Position numbers and translations under genes: made by a program. This document shows positions 1 through 9,134 of a stretch of DNA of 34,669 nt, piece after piece. Source of the stretch: JAHEJX01 sp041605955 (GTDB lineage: Bacteria > Actinomycetota > Acidimicrobiia > Spongiisociales > UBA5794); NCBI GenBank assembly GCA_041605955.1, contig JBFIXI010000046.1, positions 1 through 34,669 on the forward strand, in the 5' to 3' direction. The notes beneath the pieces were generated by a model that saw nothing but the letters and a program-made list of their open reading frames with translations, did no database searches and had not been told where the DNA came from. Every line of letters starts with the position of its first letter. Position 1 is the stretch's first letter.

Positions 1-1
1 A

Positions 2-2062
2 GCCCGCGATGAAGCCACCGACCTAGCGGGGGCAGCTCGGCGTCCCCGCATCAGCCCCGACAAGTCCGATACCCCATGGGCGGGGCGGCAGCGGGAAGAC
101 GAACAATCCGTATCGGCGCCAACCAAGCCAGCGGTTCGTGGCGATGCGGAGCCGTCTCGGCGACTAGAAGCGCCCCAGTCGATTGAGTCTCAGCCGTCGA
201 TTGAGTCTCAGCCGTCGATTGAGTCTCAGCCGTCGATTGAGTCCCTGCCGTTGAGTGAGTCTCAGCCGTTCAGTGAGTCTCAGCCGTCGATTGAGTCTCA
301 GCCGCCGATTGAATCTCAGCCGCCGATTGAGTCGCAGCCGTCGATCGAGTCGCAGCCGCCGCAGGACGTCTTCAGCCATGAGCACGTGCGGCCCCGTCGT
401 CCCCGCCACCCGGAGCCGGCAGCGGCCCCGGCGGCGATCCCGATGGCGCACTTCCAGACACCGTCGGCCGCTTCGATTGCGGCGGACCTGGGTGGTTTGC
501 TGGGGGCTGTAGAGAGCTGGGCGAGCGTGGAGACGCTTCCGGTGAGTGCCGGGCGCATGTATCGCTTGATCAACTTGGCGGCGCGGATACGGATCGATCT
601 GGAGGCGACCGAAACCAAGCTGCGGGCAGTTCGCAATTCGGATGATCTCGAGGCTCTGGAAGCGAACCTCGCGGCCATTCTCGACGCCATCGGCGAGCTC
701 GAGCACGATGCAATGCAGCTGGCGGCCGTGCCGCTGTCGTCGATGACCAACACCCTTCCCCAACTCGTGCGATTCGTCAGCAAGAAGCTGGGCAAGGAGG
801 TGCGGTTCGAGATCGTCGGCGACACCGACGTCGTGGTGGACCGGCAGGTGTTGGACAAGATCGCCGACCCGCTTCGGCAGCTCGTCGTCAACGCCATCAC
901 CCACGGTATCGAACCTGCGGAGTTGCGCCAACAGACTGACAAAGCGGCTACCGGATCGGTGTCGCTCACGGCCACCGTCAAGGACCGCCGCCTCGAGCTC
1001 GTGGTATCGGATGACGGTACGGGCGTGGACTGGCAGGCCGTTCGAGCGACTGCGTTCGAGCGAGGCTTGCTGTCCAACGAAGAGGCCGCCGACCAGAGTC
1101 GACTCAACGACGTGCTGTTCAGCGAAGGTTTCTCGACGGTCGGGCTGAGCGATCTGGGCGGTGGAGAGAAAGGGTTGGCGTCGGTCGCCGAGGTGGTGGA
1201 GTCATTGTTCGGGAGAGTCCGCCTCGAATCGACGGCCGGCATCGGAACCACCGTGACTTTGACCGTGCCCACCTCCCGCACCCTGCAACGAGTGATGATC
1301 TTCGAGAGCGCCGGGATGCAGTGGGCCATTCCCGAATCCGTCGTCGAAGAGGTGCTCCCCATCGACAGCGCCCCGATCGACTGGAGCGGCAGCGACGCCA
1401 AGCTCGACTGGCGCGGCGAGCGGGTTTCCATGGCTCCGCTGGGCGAGATCGTCGGCGCCGCCGAGTCGCGGCTCCCCAAGCAGATCATCGTGGTGTCGCA
1501 TCGGGTCGGATCGGCCGCGATTGCAGTCCAGGCGGTCCACGGCGTGCGCGAGGTGGCTGCCAAGGAGCTGGGCCCGTTGCTGGCCGGGCCCTCGCACATC
1601 ACCGGGGCGGCGCTCCTGGGCGGCGGCGAGGTAGTCCTGGTGCTGGATGCCGCCAGTCTCGTGGGACGTACCCAGAATCTGCCTGTAGAGGCTCCTCCAG
1701 AGGATCGCGTGTTGGTGGTTGACGACTCCATCGGAGCGCGGGCGGTCGTTTCCGGAGCCCTGGCGTCCAGCGGTTTCACTACATCCGTTGCCGCCAGCGC
1801 AGCGGAAGCCCTCGAGATCCTTGCCGCCCAAGACATCGATGCACTCGTGGTGGACTTCTCGATGCCGCAACAGGACGGCGCTCAGCTGGTCGAGCAGGTG
1901 CGGCAGCAGGGCATCACCGTGCCGATCGTCATGCTGTCCGGGGTAGCCACCGAAGAGGACAAGGCGCGCTCCAAGGAGGCGGGCGTCGACGTCTTCTTCG
2001 ACAAAGCGGACTTCCGCGAAGGAGCGCTCGCCGAAACGCTGCGCGAGATGTTGCGCAAGTGA
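2..2062 (+). CDS. CheA-like hybrid histidine kinase (5'-truncated by window edge)
   Basis: The frame is open from base 2 to the TGA at 2060-2062, giving a 686-residue C-terminal fragment. The TTG at 251 lies inside a repeat and is not a convincing start. Order in the fragment: a disordered Pro/Arg-rich segment (1-59), ten hexapeptide repeats (60-119), a helical dimerisation-like region (about 160-245), a CheA-type ATPase domain (N-box LVVNAITHGIE, then DDGTGVD and GGGEKGLASV), a CheW-like domain (from about 425), and a C-terminal receiver domain (VLVVDDS, phosphoacceptor Asp in VVDFSMP). This is the architecture of hybrid CheA kinases of chemotaxis or type IV pilus systems. The Hpt domain with the phosphorylated His should lie upstream, outside the window. 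No other chemotaxis gene is visible here, so the pathway is unknown. The family is clear; the exact role is inference. Confidence 0.85.
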   Translation, partial: ARDEATDLAGAARRPRISPDKSDTPWAGRQREDEQSVSAPTKPAVRGDAEPSRRLEAPQSIESQPSIESQPSIESQPSIESLPLSESQPFSESQPSIESQPPIESQPPIESQPSIESQPPQDVFSHEHVRPRRPRHPEPAAAPAAIPMAHFQTPSAASIAADLGGLLGAVESWASVETLPVSAGRMYRLINLAARIRIDLEATETKLRAVRNSDDLEALEANLAAILDAIGELEHDAMQLAAVPLSSMTNTLPQLVRFVSKKLGKEVRFEIVGDTDVVVDRQVLDKIADPLRQLVVNAITHGIEPAELRQQTDKAATGSVSLTATVKDRRLELVVSDDGTGVDWQAVRATAFERGLLSNEEAADQSRLNDVLFSEGFSTVGLSDLGGGEKGLASVAEVVESLFGRVRLESTAGIGTTVTLTVPTSRTLQRVMIFESAGMQWAIPESVVEEVLPIDSAPIDWSGSDAKLDWRGERVSMAPLGEIVGAAESRLPKQIIVVSHRVGSAAIAVQAVHGVREVAAKELGPLLAGPSHITGAALLGGGEVVLVLDAASLVGRTQNLPVEAPPEDRVLVVDDSIGARAVVSGALASSGFTTSVAASAAEALEILAAQDIDALVVDFSMPQQDGAQLVEQVRQQGITVPIVMLSGVATEEDKARSKEAGVDVFFDKADFREGALAETLREMLRK
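179..358 (+). repeat. 18-bp coding tandem repeat (ten units, SIESQP)
   Basis: Ten consecutive 18-bp units, in frame with the kinase, encode SIESQP and variants (SIESLP, LSESQP, FSESQP, PIESQP). The first three units are identical at DNA level; later ones diverge at first and third codon positions. Multiples of 18 bp keep the frame, so copy number can change without disrupting the kinase. It lies between the (off-window) N-terminal part and the dimerisation/ATPase core and probably acts as an acidic flexible linker. Confidence 0.93.
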
Positions 2063-2122
2063 TCCGCCCGGTCTCCGGGGAGCAGCAAACTACGCCCGTG
2101 TAACTCGGTCGAGCGGCGACCT

Positions 2123-2137
2123 TATACTCGGCGCTCC
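2123..2137 (+). promoter_or_regulatory. Candidate -10 box in front of pcrA
   Basis: TATACT at 2123-2128 is followed by 9 nt and then the pcrA ATG. No purine-rich ribosome binding site is present between them. A start site 7-9 nt downstream of this box would give a leaderless or nearly leaderless transcript, common in actinobacteria. No clear -35 hexamer is visible. Confidence 0.45.
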
Positions 2138-4327
2138 ATGGCGGAATCCGAACTCCTACAAGGACTCAACCCTGCCCAGCGCACCGCAGTAGCCGCAATC
2201 GACGGTCCAATCCTCGTGGTGGCCGGGGCCGGATCCGGCAAGACCCGGGTGCTGACGCGCCGCGTGGCCCACCTCATCGAGGATCACGGCGTATCTCCGT
2301 TTGCGATCCTCGCCATCACCTTCACCAACAAAGCGGCCTCGGAAATGAAGGATCGGGTGGGGGCTCTGGTCGGCGCGGTGGTGCGAGACATGTGGGTTTC
2401 CACCTTCCACAGCAGCTGCTCACGGATTCTGCGGCGCGAGGCCCACCGCTTGGGGTACCGCTCGTCGTTCTCGATCTACGACCAGGCAGACTCGCTGCGC
2501 CTCGTGACGCTGTGCATCAAAGATCTCGATCTCGATCCCAAGCGGTTTCCGCCCCGCAACATCCAAGCTGCCATCTCGGCCGCCAAGAACGAGCTGGTCG
2601 ACTTCGAGAGTTTCGGTCGCAACGACGCCGGCTTCTACCACGAGAAAGTGTCCGACATCTACCGCCTCTACCAGCAGCGCTTGGTGGAGGCATCGGCCAT
2701 GGACTTCGATGACATCCTCATGATCACGGTCGAGCTGTTCCAGGCGTTTCCGGACGTGCTCGGCCACTATCAGCAACGCTTCCAATATGTGCTGGTCGAC
2801 GAATACCAGGACACCAACCATGCGCAGTACATGCTGGTGAGGCTGCTCACCGAGCAACACCGCAACCTGTGCGTGGTCGGCGATTCGGATCAATCGATCT
2901 ATCGCTTCCGCGGCGCCGACATTCGCAATATCAACGAGTTCGAGAAGGACTTCCCCGACGCCCGCATCATCCTCCTGGAGCAGAACTACCGCTCCACACA
3001 GTCGATCTTGGAGGCGGCCAATTCGGTCATCGCCAACAACACCGGACGGGCCCCGAAACGCCTGTGGACCGACCTCGGGGAGGGCGATCCGGTCAAGGTG
3101 TACGAAGCCGAGGACGAGCACGACGAAGCGGCATACATCGCTGAAGAGGTTGGCGTGCTCGAACAGTCCGGTCACCGGCTATCCGACGTCGCCGTCTTCT
3201 ATCGCACCAATGCACAAAGCCGCGTTGTTGAGGAGCTGTTCGTCAAATACGGCATTCCTTATCAGGTAGTCGGCGGACTCAAGTACTACGACCGGCGCGA
3301 AGTGAAGGACGTCCTGGCCTATCTGCGAGCGCTGGTCAACCCGGACGACACCGTGTCGCTGAAGCGAATCGTCAACACTCCGAGACGCTCGATCGGTGAT
3401 ACCAGCGTCGCCCACGTCGACCGCTACGTGGAGGCCCACGGCATCAGCTTCCTCGACGGGTTGCGCGATGCAGCCCAGAACGATCGTCTCAACTCACGGG
3501 CCCAGCGCGCCATCGGCGAGTTCACCAGCCTCTACGACCATCTCGGCGCTGCCGCCACAGCTGGACCGTCGGCCGCCCTGGAGGCCGTGCTCGACATGTC
3601 CGGCTACATGGACTGGGTGCGGTCGGAGCGATCGATCGAAGCGATGGGCCGGGAGGAGAACCTGCGAGAGCTGCTGTCGGCTGCCGCCGACTTCGAGGAG
3701 ACCGGTCCGATATCGCTCGGCGTCGCCGATTGGGCCGACATGACCGGCATGGAGCGGCTCAACGCCTTTCTGGAGTCCATCAGCCTGGTGACGGACATGG
3801 ACAGTTACGAGGACACCGATGTAGTGACCTTGATGACGCTCCACAACGCCAAGGGTCTCGAGTTTCCCGTCGTCTTCATAGCGGGGCTCGAGGACGGCGT
3901 GTTCCCCCACATGCGCTCCTTGGGCGACCCTGTCGAGCTCGAAGAAGAGCGGCGGTTGGCATATGTCGGCATCACCCGCGCCAAGCAGCAGCTCTTCATG
4001 ACCCGGGCGTGGAGCCGCAATCTGTGGGGAGGGACCAACTTCAACCCGCCGAGCCGTTTCCTGCGCGAGATCCCCGAGCACCTCACGGTCACGGCCAAGC
4101 GCGACAAGCGCAGCATGGCCGAGCTCGCCTCCGGCCCGGCGCAGCGTGTCGCCGAGTCGGACATCGTCAGCGGCGATGAGGTGCGTCATGCGCACTGGGG
4201 CGACGGCGTCGTCGACGAGATCATCGGTGAGGGCGACCGCACCGAGGCGTTCGTGTCGTTCAAGGGTCACGGCCAGAAGCGACTGCTGCTGGCGTGGGCA
4301 CCACTGGAGAAACGTTCGACGCGGTAG
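2138..4327 (+). CDS. pcrA: ATP-dependent DNA helicase PcrA/UvrD (superfamily 1A)
   Basis: The 729-residue protein has the full set of UvrD/PcrA motifs: Q-motif region LNPAQRTAV, Walker A AGAGSGKT (29-36), ITFTNKAA (motif Ia), VDEYQDTN (motif II, about 219-226), GDSDQSIYRFRGAD (motif III), QNYRST (motif IV), TLHNAKGLEFPVVF (motif V, about 566) and YVGITRAKQQL (motif VI, about 608). The C-terminus carries VRHAHWGDGVV, the typical PcrA C-terminal module that contacts RNA polymerase in other bacteria. It is a 3'-5' translocase/helicase for nucleotide excision repair and removal of nucleoprotein blocks. Length fits the family. The ATG at 2138 is chosen because the family N-terminus starts a few residues before LNPAQ. 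It appears to be transcribed separately from the kinase 75 nt upstream. Confidence 0.97.
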   Translation: MAESELLQGLNPAQRTAVAAIDGPILVVAGAGSGKTRVLTRRVAHLIEDHGVSPFAILAITFTNKAASEMKDRVGALVGAVVRDMWVSTFHSSCSRILRREAHRLGYRSSFSIYDQADSLRLVTLCIKDLDLDPKRFPPRNIQAAISAAKNELVDFESFGRNDAGFYHEKVSDIYRLYQQRLVEASAMDFDDILMITVELFQAFPDVLGHYQQRFQYVLVDEYQDTNHAQYMLVRLLTEQHRNLCVVGDSDQSIYRFRGADIRNINEFEKDFPDARIILLEQNYRSTQSILEAANSVIANNTGRAPKRLWTDLGEGDPVKVYEAEDEHDEAAYIAEEVGVLEQSGHRLSDVAVFYRTNAQSRVVEELFVKYGIPYQVVGGLKYYDRREVKDVLAYLRALVNPDDTVSLKRIVNTPRRSIGDTSVAHVDRYVEAHGISFLDGLRDAAQNDRLNSRAQRAIGEFTSLYDHLGAAATAGPSAALEAVLDMSGYMDWVRSERSIEAMGREENLRELLSAAADFEETGPISLGVADWADMTGMERLNAFLESISLVTDMDSYEDTDVVTLMTLHNAKGLEFPVVFIAGLEDGVFPHMRSLGDPVELEEERRLAYVGITRAKQQLFMTRAWSRNLWGGTNFNPPSRFLREIPEHLTVTAKRDKRSMAELASGPAQRVAESDIVSGDEVRHAHWGDGVVDEIIGEGDRTEAFVSFKGHGQKRLLLAWAPLEKRSTR

Positions 4328-4337
4328 CCTCGACGCT
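4325..4337 (+). promoter_or_regulatory. Candidate leaderless -10 box for the B12-binding subunit
   Basis: TAGCCT at 4325-4330 is placed exactly 7 nt before the ATG at 4338, and there is no Shine-Dalgarno sequence in the gap. The box overlaps the pcrA stop codon, so part of the match comes for free. Functional status is inference. Confidence 0.4.
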
Positions 4338-4727
4338 ATGCCGATTCGCGTGTTGATAGCCAAGCCGGGTCTCGACGGGCACGATCGCGGAGCCAAGGTG
4401 GTGGCGCGGGCGCTGCGTGATGCAGGCTGCGAGGTCATATACACGGGCCTTCATCAGACGCCCGAGCAAATCGTCGAGGCCGCCCTGCAGGAAGACGTGG
4501 ACGGTATTGGCCTGTCTGCGCTGTCGGGGGCCCACATGACGCTGTTCCCCCGGGTGGTGGAGTTGCTGGCAGAGCGCGATGCTGCCGACATCGTCGTCTT
4601 CGGTGGCGGCGTCATACCCGAATCCGATGCAGCCGAATTGAAGGCCATCGGGATCGAGGCCATTTTCGGCCCGGGGACGTCCCTCCAGGAGATAACGGAT
4701 TGGGTGGCAAGCCGGTTCGCCGGCTGA
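4338..4727 (+). CDS. Methylmalonyl-CoA mutase, B12-binding (C-terminal/small) subunit
   Basis: This 129-residue protein is a free-standing cobalamin-binding Rossmann domain. It starts IRVLIAKPGLDGHDRGAK, containing the DxHxxG motif whose His is the lower axial cobalt ligand, followed by the GLSALSG and FGGGVIP loops. These match the C-terminal domain of methylmalonyl-CoA mutase. In single-chain mutases this domain is fused to the catalytic barrel; here it is separate, as in archaeal and some bacterial two-subunit enzymes, so a large subunit must be encoded elsewhere. The reaction interconverts (R)-methylmalonyl-CoA and succinyl-CoA, the substrate of the sucCD product just downstream. The reading frame continues upstream into pcrA, but homology begins only at this ATG. 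A related acyl-CoA mutase specificity cannot be excluded. Confidence 0.9.
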   Translation: MPIRVLIAKPGLDGHDRGAKVVARALRDAGCEVIYTGLHQTPEQIVEAALQEDVDGIGLSALSGAHMTLFPRVVELLAERDAADIVVFGGGVIPESDAAELKAIGIEAIFGPGTSLQEITDWVASRFAG

Positions 4728-4845
4728 CCATCGCCCGACGGCGACTCGTCAGCAGCAAGGCGGGATCAGGCAGCTCCGGTCAGGTTGGAGCTTTCAACGT
4801 GGATGCGCTTGACTCCGGCCCAGCGAGGAGCGATGGAGTGACGCG

Positions 4846-6065
4846 GTGAAGATTCACGAGTACCAGGCGAAGCAGCTGATGGCCGCACGGGGCATCCCAG
4901 TTCCGCGGGGAACGGTTGCCACGACCGTCGACCAGGCCGTCGCCGCAGTCGCGCCTCTCATCGAAGAGACCGGCAACCAGGTGGTAGTCGTCAAAGCCCA
5001 GATTCATGCCGGCGGTCGCGGCAAGGGTCGCTTCAAAGAGCATCCGGACGTTGGTGGAGTCAACGTGATCACAGCCGGGATCGAGGGCGGTGTCGAAGCT
5101 GCCGAGGAGGCGGTGCGAGCGGTTGCAGACAAGATGCTCGGCTCGACGTTGGTCACGATCCAGACCGGACCGGATGGCAAGACGGTCAATACTCTGTACA
5201 TCGAGCAGGGCATCGACATCGCCGATGAGCTCTATCTCTCCGTGCTGCTCGACAGGGCGGTCAGCCGCAACATCGTGATGGGCTCGAGCGAAGGAGGCAC
5301 GGAAATCGAGGAGGTGGCGGCGGAGACGCCCGACAAGATTCTGCGCGAGGAAATCGATCCCGCCTACGGGCTGCTGGCGTTCCAAGCCGGCCGCCTGGCC
5401 CACGGCCTCGGCCTCACCGGCGACGCCCACCGTAACGGCGTGAGGTTCATCCAGGCGTTGGCGAAAGCTGCCGTGGAGCTGGACACGGACCTAGTGGAGA
5501 TCAACCCGCTGGTCGTTGCCACCGACGGCTCGGTGATGGCCCTCGACGGGAAGATGAGCTTCGAGTCAAACGCCCTCTACCGCCATCCCGACGTCATGGG
5601 TATGCGAGACATCACCGAAGAGGACCCGGGGGAGGCGGCAGCCAAAGAGCACGGGCTCAGCTTCATCAAACTCGACGGCAACATCGGCTGCATGGTGAAC
5701 GGTGCCGGGCTGGCGATGGCAACCATGGACATCATCAAGTTCGTTGGTGGCGAGCCCGCCAACTTCCTCGATGTGGGTGGCGGGGCGACCGCCGACAAGA
5801 TCACCGAGGCCTTCAAGCTGATAACGGCCGATCCCAACGTCAAGGGCATATTCATCAACATCTTCGGCGGGATCATGCGGTGCGACACCATTGCTGAGGG
5901 CGTGGTCGAGGCCGTAGGTGAGGTCGGGTTGGAGGTCCCGCTGGTCGTGAGGCTCGAGGGCACCAACGTCGAGCTCGGCCAGCAGATCATCGACCAGTCC
6001 GGCTTGAACGTGGTCAATGCCAGCGACATGCGGGACGGGGCCAAGAAGATCGTGGAGCTGACGAC

Positions 6066-6069
<4 letters not shown>
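4846..6069 (+). CDS. sucC: Succinyl-CoA synthetase (ADP-forming) beta subunit
   Basis: The 407-residue protein begins with the family N-terminus MKIHEYQAKQL, followed by the ATP-grasp domain with QIHAGGRGKGRF. EINPLVV is the Mg-nucleotide region, and NIFGGIMRCD lies in the C-terminal CoA-ligase domain. It pairs with SucD to make succinate and ATP (or GTP) from succinyl-CoA in the TCA cycle. It starts at GTG 4846, with GAGGAG about 15 nt upstream and GGAG at 4835-4838. It overlaps sucD by 4 nt (ATGA), so the two are translationally coupled. The protein is slightly longer than the usual 388 residues, mainly through internal insertions. The 118 nt upstream hold no promoter I can call with confidence. 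Confidence 0.97.
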
Positions 6070-6989
<920 letters not shown>

Positions 6990-7011
6990 CCAGCGTCCTC
7001 GCCGCCTTGCG

Positions 7012-7611
7012 GTGACGGAGCTGCTGCTTGGCCTGGGGCTCGGCCTCGGCGCGGGAATCTCACCGGGCCCACTGCAGACTCTGGTGGTGACGTCCACACT
7101 GCGCCACGGATTTGGTGCGGGCGCCAGAATCGCGATTGCCCCGCTACTGACGGACGTTCCGATCGTCGTTGCGGCCGTCGCCGCAGTATCCGCGGTACCG
7201 GTGGGATGGGTCCGAGTCATCGCCATAGCAGGTGGCGTCGTGCTCGCGGGGATGGGGACCATCGAGATGGTGCATGCCCGCACCAACGCCCGCCACGTCC
7301 ATGAGGTCCGAGGGCCCGGTCGGGACATGCTCAAAGGGGCCGTGGTGAACTTCCTCAACCCCCATCCGTGGATCTTTTGGATTGGTGTGGGGGCTCCGAT
7401 CCTCGTCACCGCCTGGCGCGCCACACCGGGACGTGCCCTGGCTTATCTCGCCGGCTTCTACGTGACGATCGTCGGAGCCAAGCTCGTGATCGCCGGAGTG
7501 GTCGCCGCCGGCCGGCAACGGCTGGCGGTGGAGTGGCGTTACCGGCTGCTGCTGATCGGTGGGGCCCTTCTCGTGGCATTCGGCTTGCTGCTGGCAGCGC
7601 GGGCTTTCTGA
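7012..7611 (+). CDS. LysE/RhtB-type small-molecule exporter
   Basis: The 199-residue membrane protein has about six hydrophobic helices. The N-terminal motif GAGISPGPLQTLVV matches the conserved SPGP motif of the LysE/RhtB superfamily, and FLNPHPWIFWIGVGAPI matches the second conserved block. These proteins export amino acids or related metabolites across the cytoplasmic membrane, driven by the proton gradient; the substrate cannot be predicted here. GTG at 7012 is chosen because it places the start directly before the first helix; a longer reading would overlap sucD and add a non-membrane Arg-rich tail. No clear ribosome binding site is seen. Confidence 0.82.
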   Translation: MTELLLGLGLGLGAGISPGPLQTLVVTSTLRHGFGAGARIAIAPLLTDVPIVVAAVAAVSAVPVGWVRVIAIAGGVVLAGMGTIEMVHARTNARHVHEVRGPGRDMLKGAVVNFLNPHPWIFWIGVGAPILVTAWRATPGRALAYLAGFYVTIVGAKLVIAGVVAAGRQRLAVEWRYRLLLIGGALLVAFGLLLAARAF

Positions 7612-7648
7612 GTGCGAACGATCTCGACCGAACGGCCGGCGGGGCAAC

Positions 7649-7661
7649 TAGCGTGGCCGGC
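7649..7661 (+). promoter_or_regulatory. Candidate leaderless -10 box for the DUF6159-like gene
   Basis: TAGCGT at 7649-7654 is followed by 7 nt and GTG at 7662, with no ribosome binding site. The same spacing occurs before the gene at 4338. Confidence 0.35.
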
Positions 7662-8495
7662 GTGAGTCGCATCCAAAACTCGATTGGTCTGGCCAGATCA
7701 TCCTTTCAGATCCTCAAAGCGGACAAGGAGCTGCTGGTGCTGCCCATTCTGTCTGCGCTGGCGACTCTGGTGACGATCGCCCTTTTCATGGTGCCGATCC
7801 TCATGTCGACCGCAGATCTGGAGGCATGGGAGCCCGGCCCCGTTGAGTACGCCGTCCTCTTCGCTCTCTACCTGGTCCTGGCCTACATCACCATCTTCTT
7901 CAATGCCGCCCTCGTCAGTGCTGCCGACGAGCGCCTCAACGGCGGCGACCCTACGCTCGGCACTGCACTGCGCGGGGCGGCACGCCGCGCTGGCAAGATC
8001 CTTCCCTGGGCCATCGTGTCAGCGACCGTCTCCATCATCCTCCGTGCGATCGAAGAACGAACGGGCGCCGTCGGCCGTATCGTCATTGGTCTGATCGGCA
8101 TGGCCTGGGCAGTGGTCACCTTCCTCGTGCTCCCCATCATCGTCATCGAGGGCCTGTCGGTCGGGGCTGCTATTCGCCGCTCAGTCGACATGTTCAAGCG
8201 GACCTGGGGTGAGAATCTGGCGGCTCAGGTTGGGTTCGGTCTCATCGGATTCGTGATTGCGATCCCTGGGCTGGCCGCAGTGGTGTCCGGCGTCGCCAAC
8301 GAGCTGCTGGTGGCGGTGATGCTCGGGATCTTGTGGCTGGCGGGGGTCGCCATCGTGATGTCGGCGCTGGCAGTGATCTACCAGACTGCGCTCTATCACT
8401 ACGCCGCCGCCGGGTCGGTGCCGGGCGGTTACTTCGACAACCGTTCATTGGCCGAGTCCTTTCGCACCCGGAGGGAGCAGCGCCGCTACCGGTAA
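7662..8495 (+). CDS. DUF6159-like polytopic membrane protein
   Basis: The 277-residue protein opens with SIGLARSSFQILKADKELLVLPILS, the typical start of DUF6159-type integral membrane proteins: an amphipathic helix followed by a membrane segment. About six hydrophobic helices follow, with a cytoplasmic loop (RGAARRAGKILPW) and a soluble Arg-rich C-terminus. Function of the family is unknown. The start could be GTG 7662 or the in-frame GTG at 7653; the former fits the upstream -10-like box and the protein start better. It sits 50 nt after the LysE-type gene and 12 nt before purN, but nothing in its sequence ties it to either pathway. Confidence 0.72.
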   Translation: MSRIQNSIGLARSSFQILKADKELLVLPILSALATLVTIALFMVPILMSTADLEAWEPGPVEYAVLFALYLVLAYITIFFNAALVSAADERLNGGDPTLGTALRGAARRAGKILPWAIVSATVSIILRAIEERTGAVGRIVIGLIGMAWAVVTFLVLPIIVIEGLSVGAAIRRSVDMFKRTWGENLAAQVGFGLIGFVIAIPGLAAVVSGVANELLVAVMLGILWLAGVAIVMSALAVIYQTALYHYAAAGSVPGGYFDNRSLAESFRTRREQRRYR

Positions 8496-8507
8496 GCTGG
8501 CGCATCT
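8493..8507 (+). promoter_or_regulatory. Possible -10 box before purN
   Basis: TAAGCT at 8493-8498 overlaps the preceding stop codon and lies 9 nt before the purN ATG. There is no recognisable Shine-Dalgarno, which favours leaderless initiation or coupling. The match is weak, and spacing is at the long end. Confidence 0.25.
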
Positions 8508-9134
8508 ATGGAGCGACCTCCGACCGACCCATCGACTCGAATCGTCGTGCTCGCATCCGGGTCCGGCACCAACTTGCAAGCGCTCATGGACGATCCTTCG
8601 CCCGACTGGAGCGTCGTCGGCGTGATCGCGGATCGGGCGGATGCCGGCGCCCTGCAACGGGCGGCGCGAGCCGGCGTAGCTAGCCGTGTGATCGAGTGGG
8701 GGGACTCCGCGGACAGAGTCGCCTTCACCGAGGCACTCTGCGACGCGGCAGCCGCCTTTCGACCCGACTACATCGTGTTGGCCGGCTTCATGCGGATCCT
8801 CGCACCGGTGGCGATGGATCGGTACCCAAACCGCATCATCAACATCCATCCCTCGTTGTTGCCGGCCTTTGCCGGGGCCCATGCGGTGCGCGACGCTCTC
8901 ACTCACGGGGTGAAGGTCACCGGCGTCACCATCCATTTCGTCAGCGAGGAGCTCGACGGCGGCCCCATCATCTGTCAAGAGGCGGTTGAAGTGCTGCCCG
9001 GAGACGACGAAGCCGAGCTCCACGGGCGCCTGCAGCGAGTGGAGCATCGCCTGCTGCCCCAGGTGGTGCAGGACTTAGCGACGGGCATCCTCGAGGTGTC
9101 CGGTCGCACTGTCTACCGGAGGGTGAACGCGTGA
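8508..9134 (+). CDS. purN: Phosphoribosylglycinamide formyltransferase (GART)
   Basis: The 208-residue enzyme transfers a formyl group from 10-formyl-THF to GAR in step 3 of purine synthesis. Visible motifs: VLASGSGTNLQAL (phosphate loop), VLAGFMRIL, NIHPSLLPAF with the catalytic Asn and His, and VSEELDGGPII with the catalytic Asp. Length is normal for the family, with a short extra N-terminus (MERPPTDPST). It overlaps purH by 4 nt (GTGA at 9131-9134) and heads a purN-purH-folD run. Confidence 0.96.
   Translation: MERPPTDPSTRIVVLASGSGTNLQALMDDPSPDWSVVGVIADRADAGALQRAARAGVASRVIEWGDSADRVAFTEALCDAAAAFRPDYIVLAGFMRILAPVAMDRYPNRIINIHPSLLPAFAGAHAVRDALTHGVKVTGVTIHFVSEELDGGPIICQEAVEVLPGDDEAELHGRLQRVEHRLLPQVVQDLATGILEVSGRTVYRRVNA

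Noticed and set aside
251..253. TTG as the start of the CheA-like gene
   Set aside because: It is the first codon of a repeat unit (LSESQP) and the same frame is open and repetitive upstream to the window edge.
164..931. Antisense frame encoding an Arg/Leu-rich repeat (LRLNRR)
   Set aside because: It is the reverse complement of the SIESQP repeat; the sense strand continues into a recognisable kinase.
316..1836. 506-codon antisense frame over the CheA-like kinase
   Set aside because: Ser/Thr/Arg-rich shadow of a coding strand with clear kinase, CheW and receiver domains.
2067..2079. Hairpin CCCGG-TCT-CCGGG after the kinase gene as a terminator
   Set aside because: Five-bp stem with no following T-run; too weak to call.
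4809..4837. TTGACT upstream of sucC as a promoter
   Set aside because: No -10-like hexamer at 16-18 nt; the region downstream is GC- and purine-rich ribosome binding sequence.
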